A DNA stretch of 61,534 nt, taken from assembly GCA_964625525.1 (NCBI GenBank), contig CAZVEE010000012.1, positions 1 through 61,534 of the forward strand, given 5' to 3'. Made by a program: the position numbers and the translations under genes. Positions within the stretch are counted from its first letter, which is position 1; each line of letters begins with the position of its first letter. Under the pieces are notes generated by a model. The model saw only the letters and a list, made by a program, of their open reading frames with translations. It was not told where the DNA came from and did no database searches. Source of the stretch: CAZVEE01 sp964625525 (GTDB lineage: Bacteria; Pseudomonadota; Alphaproteobacteria; JAJFIK01). Positions 44,079 to 51,627 of this stretch are shown piece after piece.

Positions 44079-45692
44079 TCAGGCTGTCGCGGCACTCCGA
44101 CCCCGGATCATATCCGCGACCTTTTCGGCAATCATGATCGTTGGCGCGTTGGTGTTGCCGGAGACGAGCCGCGGCATCACAGATGCATCAATGACTCGCA
44201 GGCCCTCAATGCCGTGGACTTTCAGATCCGCACCCACCACGGCCATGGGATCATCCGCTGGCCCCATTTTACAGGTTCCCACAGGGTGATAGATGGTGCC
44301 GCCGGTCTCGCGCGCGAAGGCCAGAAGCTCATCGTCGCTTTGCAGGGCTGCGCCCGGCGTCAGTTCCTCACCGCGATACGGATCCATGGGTGTTTGCTCC
44401 ACAATCCGCCGCCCCCAGCGCAGGCCCTCGACGATCGTCTGTTGATCCAGCGGATCGCTGAGGTAATTGGGCACAATGGCTGGGTGCAGGGCGGGATCCG
44501 CGCCACGAATATGCACCGTGCCGCGGCTTTCCGGGCGCAACTGACAGGGCGCGGTCGTCAGCCCCGGGAGGGATTCGAGCACCATCTCCTGTTCGTTGGT
44601 GAGTTTTTCCATATCCATCGTGGCGGGCAGGATGTGGAACTGCACATCCGGCGTGGCCAGGTCCGGCCGGGTCTTCACGAAGGCATAAAGATGCGCCGCG
44701 CTTAAGGTGAGCAGGCCAGTGCGGGCGAAGAGATACTTGAATATCTCCTTCAGGAAGGACAAGCCCTGCATCTGGTCATTCACGGTGACGTTTTGGGTGA
44801 TGCGGTGGCGCACGCCCACCACATAGTGGTCCTGAAGGTTTTCACCGATGCCGGGCAAGGCGTGAACCACGTCGATCCCATGGGCGCGCAGCACCTCGGG
44901 CCGTCCGATCCCGGACAGTTCCAGCACCTGCGGGGAGTTGATGGCGCCACCGCTTAGGATGACTTCGCGCCCCGCCCGCGCTTCGATCACTTTGGAGCCT
45001 TGCTGATAAGCCACACCCACCGCGCGCTTGCCGTCCATCAGCACCCGTTGCACCAGCGCGCCAGTTTCGACCTGCAGGTTGGGGCGGCTCTTGGCTGGAT
45101 CGAGATAGGCCGTCGCGGCACTCCAACGCCGGCCGTTTTTCACGGTGAGCTGATAATAGCCGATGCCTTCCTGGTCACCCGCATTGATATCTTCATTATG
45201 CGGAAGGCCCGCCGCGACACCCGCTTCGATCATGGCGTCGCTGACCGGGTTCGTTGTCGTGGGGTCGGACACGTTCAACGGTCCGTCCGTGCCGTGATAC
45301 GCGTCGCTGCCGCGCTCCTGGTGCTGAGATTTTTTGAAGTATGGCAACACGTCGTCATAGCCCCAGCCCGGATTACCGAGCTGGCGCCAACCGTCATAAT
45401 CTTCCGCTTGGCCGCGCACATAGAGCAGGCCGTTAATTGAGCTGGAGCCGCCGAGCACCTTGCCCCGGGGCCAGGTATGAGTGCGCCCGTCCGCGTCGGC
45501 TTCCGTTTCATAAAGCCAGTTAATGTCCGGATCTTTCAGCGTCATCGCATAGCCGACCGGCACATGAATCCACAGGCTTGAGTCCCGCCCCCCCGCTTCG
45601 AGCAGCAGGACCCGTGTGGTGGCGTCCTCGGTCAAGCGGTTGGCGAGCACACAGCCCGCCGAGCCCGCACCGACAATGATATAGTCATACAT
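44079..45692 (-). CDS. GMC-family FAD alcohol dehydrogenase (AlkJ/BetA-like)
   Basis: This 537-residue flavoprotein starts MYDYIIVGAGSAGCVLANRL, with the FAD loop GAGSAG (8-13). It has the GMC signatures GKVLGGSSSINGLLYVRG and SGGAINSPQVLELSGIG. The catalytic His lies in YHPVGTCKMG and a second conserved Asn in NTNAPTIMIAEK. The family oxidises primary alcohols or choline. The neighbouring CoA ligase and hydratase favour aliphatic alcohols over choline, and no betB is present. The ATG at 45692 has AAGGGAAA upstream. Confidence 0.9.
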   Translation of the reverse strand: MYDYIIVGAGSAGCVLANRLTEDATTRVLLLEAGGRDSSLWIHVPVGYAMTLKDPDINWLYETEADADGRTHTWPRGKVLGGSSSINGLLYVRGQAEDYDGWRQLGNPGWGYDDVLPYFKKSQHQERGSDAYHGTDGPLNVSDPTTTNPVSDAMIEAGVAAGLPHNEDINAGDQEGIGYYQLTVKNGRRWSAATAYLDPAKSRPNLQVETGALVQRVLMDGKRAVGVAYQQGSKVIEARAGREVILSGGAINSPQVLELSGIGRPEVLRAHGIDVVHALPGIGENLQDHYVVGVRHRITQNVTVNDQMQGLSFLKEIFKYLFARTGLLTLSAAHLYAFVKTRPDLATPDVQFHILPATMDMEKLTNEQEMVLESLPGLTTAPCQLRPESRGTVHIRGADPALHPAIVPNYLSDPLDQQTIVEGLRWGRRIVEQTPMDPYRGEELTPGAALQSDDELLAFARETGGTIYHPVGTCKMGPADDPMAVVGADLKVHGIEGLRVIDASVMPRLVSGNTNAPTIMIAEKVADMIRGRSAATA

Positions 45693-45903
45693 GGCGTTTC
45701 CCTTGCCCCGTCTGTGACGGTTTGCGACCCAGTCATGGTACCGCCAGCCCGTTGACGGGTTCTGGCCCGGGCGCTGCTGCGGTGTGCCGCGCGGGCTGGG
45801 CGGTGCGGGGGCGTTCACCCGCCGTCCTTTCCACGCCATGATAGGAACACGCGCCACGGGGCGTAAAGCCCGCACGAATCATCAAAGCATGGGAGGATTG
45901 CTG

Positions 45904-46797
45904 ATGGGGTACGAGCACATTGCCTATGAGGTGGAGGACAAGGTCCTCACCCTCACGCTCAACCGGCCCGATAAGCTGAACGCGTTCACTGAAACCATGA
46001 TGACCGAGATGATTGACGCCTTCGACCGCGCCGATGCGGACGATAGTGTGCGCGCGATCATCGTGACAGGGGCGGGCCGCGCCTTTTGCGCCGGCGCGGA
46101 CTTATCGGCCGGGGCTGACACCTTTGACTATGAAGCCCGCGGCGGGAGCCGCAGCGGCGCCACCTCGGACGGCAAGATCGACTATTCAGACCCGCGTGTG
46201 CGCGACGGCGGAGGCCGGGTGACGCTGCGTATTTTTGAATGTCTGAAGCCGGTGATCGCAGCGGTCAATGGTCCCGCCGTCGGCGTCGGCGCCACCATGC
46301 AACTGCCCATGGATATCCGCATCGCGGCCGATACGGCCCGCTTCGGCTTTGTCTTTGCCCGGCGCGGTGTGGTGCCGGAGGCCTGTTCGAGCTGGTTCCT
46401 GCCGCGTGTGGTCGGCATTTCCCGAGCGCTGGAGTGGACCTATTCGGGCCGTGTGTTTTCTGCCCAGGAGGCTTATGAAGGCGGCCTCGTGCGCCAGCTG
46501 TTCAAGCCCGAAGAGCTGATGGACGCTGCCCGCGCCATCGCTCGGGAAATCGCCGATAATACGTCCGCCATTTCGGTGGCGCTGACGCGGCAGATGATGT
46601 GGCGCATGCTCGGCGCCGATCACCCCATGGAAGCCCATAAAGTGGACAGCCGCGGCATTTTCGCAACGGGCCGTTCGGCGGATGCGCGCGAAGGCGTGGT
46701 GTCGTTCCTGGAGAAACGTCCAGGCGATTACACCCTGAAAGTGAGCCAGGATATGCCGGACTTCTTCCCCTGGTGGGGCGAGTATCCCTATCGCTGA
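45904..46797 (+). CDS. Enoyl-CoA hydratase/isomerase (crotonase) family protein
   Basis: This 297-residue protein has the crotonase oxyanion segments: GAGRAFCAGADLSAG and VNGPAVGVGATMQLPMDIRIAA. It has the early LNRPDKLNAFTETM motif and a C-terminal helical tail. The family hydrates or isomerises CoA esters. The insert ADTFDYEARGGSRSG is longer than in short-chain hydratases and is seen in many actinobacterial and alphaproteobacterial homologues. The start at 45904 uses the GGAGG in the preceding ATGGGAGGATTG. It is divergent from the GMC gene, with a 211-base promoter region between. Confidence 0.9.
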   Translation: MGYEHIAYEVEDKVLTLTLNRPDKLNAFTETMMTEMIDAFDRADADDSVRAIIVTGAGRAFCAGADLSAGADTFDYEARGGSRSGATSDGKIDYSDPRVRDGGGRVTLRIFECLKPVIAAVNGPAVGVGATMQLPMDIRIAADTARFGFVFARRGVVPEACSSWFLPRVVGISRALEWTYSGRVFSAQEAYEGGLVRQLFKPEELMDAARAIAREIADNTSAISVALTRQMMWRMLGADHPMEAHKVDSRGIFATGRSADAREGVVSFLEKRPGDYTLKVSQDMPDFFPWWGEYPYR

Positions 46798-46830
46798 CGC
46801 TTGCTTAGGGGCAAAGCCCAGATTAAGGAC

Positions 46831-46862
46831 TCGTAAAGGGCTCGCGTCTGAGCCCTTTACGA
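46831..46862. terminator. Hairpin after the crotonase gene
   Basis: A 13-bp perfect stem TCGTAAAGGGCTC / GAGCCCTTTACGA with a 6-base loop (46844-46849) lies 34 bases past the crotonase stop. The T-rich arm can support intrinsic termination, although no separate T run follows. Confidence 0.75.
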
Positions 46863-46994
46863 TCCGTCCCGGGCGTGGCGGATCGCGGCTCTTTCAGCGG
46901 CGGACGTGATCTGCCGCACCGCTCGACCTGCAAGAGGTCGGGCGCTTTTCTGGCACCGGTTCCGCGCCTCGGTGCCGTGGGGGAAATCAGATCC

Positions 46995-49436
46995 ATGCAT
47001 GAGGTCGTGCTCACGGTGCTGGCCGTGGCCTCCCTGCTGGGATTCGTGAGCTTGCTGCTGCCGCTGGCGCGCCGGCTCGACGTGCCTTACACGGTGCTGC
47101 TCGCCGTGGTGGGGGTGGGCATCGGCTTTGCGGTGCAGATGGACTGGGATGAAGGCGGTGGGGCGGGGAATTTCATCTCCGCCATTCGCCAGCTCAACCT
47201 GTCTTCCGATGCGTTTTTGTATCTGTTTCTGCCGCCATTGCTGTTCGCGGCCGGACTGGGCGTGAATGTGCGTCGCCTCATGGATGATATGGGGCCGGTG
47301 CTGTTGCTCGCCGTTGTCGCGGTGGTCGTGTGCACCGGGCTTGTGGGCTTTGCGGTGTCGCTGGTGGCGCCAGAGGTGGGCCTGGTGGCGGCGCTGCTGC
47401 TGGGGGCGATTGTCGCGACCACGGATTCCGCCGCCGTCGTGGCCATCTTCCGCGACATCGGTGCGCCCGCGCGCCTGTCGATCATTGTGGAAGGCGAGAG
47501 CCTGTTCAACGACGCCGCCGCCATCGCCATTTTCGTGGTGCTGTTGGCGATGCTCACCGGCGGCGCCGAAGTCGGCCTGGCCTCGGGCATCGGGACGTTC
47601 TTTTACGGCATGATCGGCGGTCTGGTGTTCGGCTATCTGCTGGCGCGGGGCTTTGCGCTGATTATTTCGCGTCTGCGCGACGCGGCGCTGACCGAAATCA
47701 CCCTGACCGTGGCGCTGGCCTATTTGGCCTTTGTGGGCGCCGAAGTGTACTTGCACGTCTCCGGCGTGATCGCTGTGGTGACGGCCGCCATTGTGATCAA
47801 TGCCAGCGGCCAGACCATTGTGTCGCCGGGCACCTGGACCTTCTTGCGCTCCACCTGGGGGCTGTTGGAGTTCATTGCCGTCAGCCTGATTTTCACGCTG
47901 GCGGCCATGACCGCGCCGGCGACCCTGGCCGGCTTCACCGGGGCTGACCTGCTTGTCGTGCTCACGCTTTTCGCCGCCACCATTGTGGCGCGGGCATTGG
48001 TGCTCTATGGCCTCGCGCCGGGTCTGAGCCTTGTCAACATCTCCCAGCCCATTTCCGGGTCCTACAAGGCGGTTCTGGTCTGGGGCGGCTTGCGCGGCGC
48101 GGTGACGGTCGCGCTGGCGCTGGCCATTGCTGAAAACCCGGCCGTGCCACCGGAGATCCAGCGCTTCATTCTCGTTTCTGCCACAGGCTTTGTGTTTTTG
48201 ACCCTGGTGGTCATGGCCCCCACCTTGCGCCCGCTCATGAGCGCCTTTGGCCTGACCGAACTCAGTGCCCGCGACAGCATTGTGCGCGATCGGGTGCAGA
48301 GCCTGGCGCGGGCCCGGGTGTCGGAAAAGATGCATGGCGTGGCGCGCAATCTGGGCCTGTCTGGCGCATTGAGCCCGTCCGAAGAGGACGCGGAGCTCGC
48401 CGCGCTCCCGGCGCTCGACGAGCGGGACCGGCGCCAGTTTGCCTTGGTGGCGCTGGCGGGTCGGGAGCGGGAGCTGTATCTTGATTACTTCCAGACCGGC
48501 ATTCTCAACCGGCGGATCGCCGATCTGCTGCGCGCCCAGTCGGGGCGCCTGATCGACGCGGCTAAGACCGGCACGGTGGATCGTTATCTCGCCACCGCCA
48601 TGGACGCGGTCGCCATCAAGATGCCGTTCAATCTGGCGCTCTGGCTCTATCATCGCTTGGGCTGGGCCGGACCGTTGAGTCAGGCCATTTCCGATCGCTT
48701 CGAAGTGCTGATCATCTCGCAATTGGCCTTGCGCGATCTGCGCCCCTTCATGCGCCAGCATCTGACCCCCATGGTGGGCGCGGGCATCGGCGCAGACGTG
48801 GAAGAGGCGCTTGACCGGCGCGAGGGCATTGTTGCGGGCCATCTGGAAGTGCTGGATGTGCAATATCCCAGCTATGCCGCCAGCCTGCGGGCGCAATATG
48901 TGGAGCGGGTGGCGCTTGGCTTTGAGCAGAGCGAGTATCGGCTCCAGCGTGATCAGGCCGTCATTTCCAATGAAGTCTATGAGGATCTGGAACAGGCGCG
49001 TCTGGCCCGCTCCCGGCGCTTAGAAGAGCGCCCGGAACTCGACCTGGGCTTGCGGCTTGCCTCCATGCTGCAACAGGTGCCGCTTTTCGCCAGTTTCGAT
49101 GAGGCGGCGCTGGAGAAAGTGGGGCGCCTGTTGACCCCGCGCATCGCCGTGCCGGACGAAGTGATCATCCATGAGGGTGATCCGGGGACCTGCATGTATT
49201 TCATCGTCTCTGGTCGTGTCGAAGTGCGCTTCGAAGAGGACCGCATCACGCTCAATGATGGGGATTTCTTCGGCGAAGTGGCGCTCGTCACCCATGCCGC
49301 GCGCAACGCGGATGTGGTTGCCGTGGGCTTTTGCACGCTGCTCAGCCTGTCCAGTAGCCGTTTCCAGAGCCTGCTGCGCGCCAATCCCGCCTTGCGTGAT
49401 CAGATCGAACGCACCGCCGAAGCGCGCCAGCACTGA
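46995..49436 (+). CDS. CPA1-type Na+/H+ antiporter with C-terminal cyclic-nucleotide-binding domain
   Basis: This 813-residue protein has about twelve membrane helices in its first 430 residues, with GAIVATTDSAAVVAIF (138-152) and GESLFNDAAAIAIF (167-180), typical of NhaP/CPA1 exchangers. A long cytoplasmic region (430-690) follows. The end is a cNMP-binding fold (about 690-813: VPLFASFDEAALEKVGRLL, GDPGTCMYFIVSGRVEV, LNDGDFFGEVALVT). The Arg that contacts the cyclic phosphate in CAP (after GE-x-A/S-L) is not evident: the sequence reads HAARNADVVA. Ligand control is plausible but unproven. The ATG at 46995 starts the first helix. Confidence 0.9.
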   Translation: MHEVVLTVLAVASLLGFVSLLLPLARRLDVPYTVLLAVVGVGIGFAVQMDWDEGGGAGNFISAIRQLNLSSDAFLYLFLPPLLFAAGLGVNVRRLMDDMGPVLLLAVVAVVVCTGLVGFAVSLVAPEVGLVAALLLGAIVATTDSAAVVAIFRDIGAPARLSIIVEGESLFNDAAAIAIFVVLLAMLTGGAEVGLASGIGTFFYGMIGGLVFGYLLARGFALIISRLRDAALTEITLTVALAYLAFVGAEVYLHVSGVIAVVTAAIVINASGQTIVSPGTWTFLRSTWGLLEFIAVSLIFTLAAMTAPATLAGFTGADLLVVLTLFAATIVARALVLYGLAPGLSLVNISQPISGSYKAVLVWGGLRGAVTVALALAIAENPAVPPEIQRFILVSATGFVFLTLVVMAPTLRPLMSAFGLTELSARDSIVRDRVQSLARARVSEKMHGVARNLGLSGALSPSEEDAELAALPALDERDRRQFALVALAGRERELYLDYFQTGILNRRIADLLRAQSGRLIDAAKTGTVDRYLATAMDAVAIKMPFNLALWLYHRLGWAGPLSQAISDRFEVLIISQLALRDLRPFMRQHLTPMVGAGIGADVEEALDRREGIVAGHLEVLDVQYPSYAASLRAQYVERVALGFEQSEYRLQRDQAVISNEVYEDLEQARLARSRRLEERPELDLGLRLASMLQQVPLFASFDEAALEKVGRLLTPRIAVPDEVIIHEGDPGTCMYFIVSGRVEVRFEEDRITLNDGDFFGEVALVTHAARNADVVAVGFCTLLSLSSSRFQSLLRANPALRDQIERTAEARQH

Positions 49437-49467
49437 TCAGGGGGCATGGACTCAGGGGGCATGAAAA

Positions 49468-49493
49468 AAGCCCGCGGACTCATCCGCGGGCTT
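49468..49493. terminator. Hairpin terminator after the CPA1 antiporter
   Basis: The 11-bp stem AAGCCCGCGGA / TCCGCGGGCTT with loop CTCA lies between the antiporter gene and the convergent small membrane protein gene. An A run upstream supports minus-strand use as well. Confidence 0.88.
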
Positions 49494-49518
49494 CCTGTCT
49501 CAGGCCAGGTGGCGGCGC

Positions 49519-49806
49519 TTACTCGCCGTTAAAAAACTCGCTCAAGTTGTCCTGCCACTCGGTGGTCAGTTCCGACACGCATTCGCCCGTTTCCATTTGC
49601 GAGGTCACAAGGCGTTGTACGCTCTCGACTGTTTCTTCCCAGTCGCTGCCGCGTTCCACCGTGTCCCAAGCGCGCTCCTGGGCGAGCATGCGGCACGGAT
49701 CAGCGGTGCCGTAATAGGCAATGATGCCTACGATGATCGCGATGAAGAACAGCAGGATAAAGAGAATAATGCGCGACCAGTTGGTGCGCCCGCCCGAAGC
49801 CGCCAT
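49519..49806 (-). CDS. Small single-pass membrane protein, unknown function
   Basis: This 95-residue protein has one N-terminal helix (residues 12-31, IILFILLFFIAIIVGIIAYY) and a soluble acidic domain with two Cys (DPCRMLAQERAWD and TGECVSELTTEW), which could form a disulfide if periplasmic. I do not recognise a family. The lipoprotein gene lies 53 bases upstream on the same strand, and the two may form an operon. GAGGGGATCACC precedes the ATG. Confidence 0.72.
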   Translation of the reverse strand: MAASGGRTNWSRIILFILLFFIAIIVGIIAYYGTADPCRMLAQERAWDTVERGSDWEETVESVQRLVTSQMETGECVSELTTEWQDNLSEFFNGE

Positions 49807-49859
49807 GGTGATCCCCTCTCAGATGGCCGGTTCGCGAAGTTCCGCCCCGCAGGCACCGA

Positions 49860-50192
49860 TCAATCGATCGGGCCCTGGTCGAAGCGGTCGTTGAACAGGA
49901 AGTCCTGGCCGCGCTGGTCACGGCGGGTCTGTCCGCCGCAATTCACATAGCCCGCGCGCCAGCCTTGCTGGTAGCCCTCGTCGGTTTCAAACAAGGTCTG
50001 ATTGCGGGTGACCGTGTCGCTGAAGCCTTCCACGCGCTGGTTGCCCGTGGTGCAGCCGTCGGTCCAGCCCTGCTGATAGCTGGCACTGTTGACGAGTGCG
50101 GGATCCGTGGAGTTGCCGCATGCGGTGACGAGACCGAGGATCATCAGTCCTGCGCCCGCGCGCAGCAGTCCGTTCAATGTGCGCTCAGCCAT
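49860..50192 (-). CDS. Small putative lipoprotein, unknown function
   Basis: This 110-residue protein has a signal peptide and lipobox (LGLVTAC, lipidated Cys about residue 25). The mature part contains two related segments, YQQGWTDGC and YQQGWRAGYVNC, that look like a small internal duplication with paired cysteines. A cell-envelope location is likely. It is probably co-transcribed with the small membrane protein downstream. Confidence 0.72.
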   Translation of the reverse strand: MAERTLNGLLRAGAGLMILGLVTACGNSTDPALVNSASYQQGWTDGCTTGNQRVEGFSDTVTRNQTLFETDEGYQQGWRAGYVNCGGQTRRDQRGQDFLFNDRFDQGPID

Positions 50193-50519
50193 CGCCCTTC
50201 AGCCCTTTCAACCCTGCACCCACATCCGTGGGCTGCTCATTCATACGAGGCGCTCATACGAGGCGCTGGTTCTCTCGGGCGTGCCGCCCTGAACCTCCGT
50301 CCCCACGCCATGGCGTCCGCCACACCCCTACCGGGAGCATTTTACCGCTCGCCGGCCTGTGGAAAAGCAAGAAGTCCGCCAAGCCCGCACTGCCGCGCCA
50401 GCCGCCTCAGACCGCGACGCAGCATGCGCCAGAATAGCTGGTAAGGAAACCCGCTGCCTGCCCCAGAACCGCTTGGATGACAGAAAATCCCCAAGAGCGG
50501 CTTACTCTGCCTCGCGCTT
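50193..50519. other. Gene-free stretch with a 13-bp tandem duplication
   Basis: This 327-bp region upstream of the lipoprotein gene holds two adjacent copies of TCATACGAGGCGC (50241-50266), which could be a direct-repeat operator. No gene, RNA or terminator is convincing in the remainder. Confidence 0.55.
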
Positions 50520-51284
50520 TTAGTCGCCGCGTCGGGGCCAGACCTGAGAGCGCAGCCAACCCAGGACCGTGTTGTCCTGAAGCAGGATCCGGTAGAGCGC
50601 ATCGGCGCGCGCGGCTCTGGCCTCGGGATCATTGTAAAGCGTGCGCCGGGTTACGAACGGGCCCGCTGGGTCGAGCATGCGCACCACCTTGGCCGGATTG
50701 CCAGCGGCGATAGCGTAGTCCGGCACGTCCCGCACCACGACCGACCCCGCACCCACCACCGCATGGCGGCCCACCCGCACACCCTTGCACAGAATGGCGC
50801 TGTCACCGATCCAGGCATTTTCCTCCAGCACCACCGGCGCGGTTTTGCCAGGGACCGACAGCCGGTCATAAAGGTCGTGCCAGTCCGCATCGCTGATCAG
50901 CACATTGCTGGCCAGCATAGCACCAGGACCGATGGTAATGCCGCTTGCCGATTGCAGCCGCGCTCCGGGTCCGATCAGCGCGTAATCCTCCACGGTGATC
51001 TCGCCCTGGCAGGTCTCGGTGCGCCATGTGGTGAAGCGCACGGGGGCTTCCGCCGTCGCGCGCATTTCCACATAAGAGCCCAGACGGACCCGGTCGCCGA
51101 ACACATGCACGTGCCACGGCGCCTCCACATGCGGGGCGAGCCCCACCGCATCAAAGCTCGGCAGCAGGTAGTGCCGCATGTACCAAGCTTCGTAAGCGGC
51201 GAAGAGTGAGCGCAGCCAGTAAGGGCGATGATCGCGGCGCAAATCGGCGTATCCAATTGGAGAACCAAGACAAAAAGGCGACAA
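50520..51284 (-). CDS. Hexapeptide-repeat acyltransferase (WcaF/NodL-like)
   Basis: This protein of up to 254 residues has a left-handed beta-helix of hexapeptide repeats from about residue 60 to 210: VEDYALIGPGARLQSASGITIGP (two parts), WIGDSAILCKGVRVGRHAVVGAGSVVVRDV and DYAIAAGNPAKVVR. This C-terminal signature is typical of acetyl-CoA-dependent sugar O-acetyltransferases. The start is uncertain. The longest frame begins at TTG (51284) with AAGGGG very close; another TTG lies 14 codons in. No polysaccharide cluster is present, so the acceptor is unknown. Confidence 0.8.
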   Translation of the reverse strand: MSPFCLGSPIGYADLRRDHRPYWLRSLFAAYEAWYMRHYLLPSFDAVGLAPHVEAPWHVHVFGDRVRLGSYVEMRATAEAPVRFTTWRTETCQGEITVEDYALIGPGARLQSASGITIGPGAMLASNVLISDADWHDLYDRLSVPGKTAPVVLEENAWIGDSAILCKGVRVGRHAVVGAGSVVVRDVPDYAIAAGNPAKVVRMLDPAGPFVTRRTLYNDPEARAARADALYRILLQDNTVLGWLRSQVWPRRGD

Positions 51285-51627
51285 AGTCCCCTTGCCGCGA
51301 AGACTGGTCCAGTGTCAAGCATGCCACCGGATCTATGCCGCAGGATCTGCGCCGGTTGGCGCCGAAAACCCTTGGTGTTCCGGTAAGACAGCCCTACATG
51401 CACAAAAACGGGGCTGATTTGCCAAACGGGTAAGACCAAGACAGGTCGCATGAGGTCGGGTGCCGACGCGCCTGCGCACGCAATGGGGGAGGGGTCTCCG
51501 CCACCGTGCGCGGACACGCCGCGCCTAAGCTGTATGCGTAAGGTCAACGAAGCGTCGAAAAGGCTTCCGGCGAGCGTGGGGATTTGGCACCTTACGGTTG
51601 GGATACTTTGCAAAGCGGTGGGCACGA
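51285..51627. other. Gene-free stretch upstream of the mrp operon
   Basis: About 340 bp separate the divergent acyltransferase and mrpA genes and should hold both promoters. I see no clear palindrome, riboswitch or small gene. An in-frame TTG at 51598 could extend MrpA by 10 residues but lacks a ribosome site. Confidence 0.5.

Noticed and set aside
46857..48896. 679-codon minus-strand frame inside the CPA1 antiporter
   Set aside because: It is an antisense shadow of a clear antiporter gene, full of His/Gln/Arg runs typical of reverse-frame translation.
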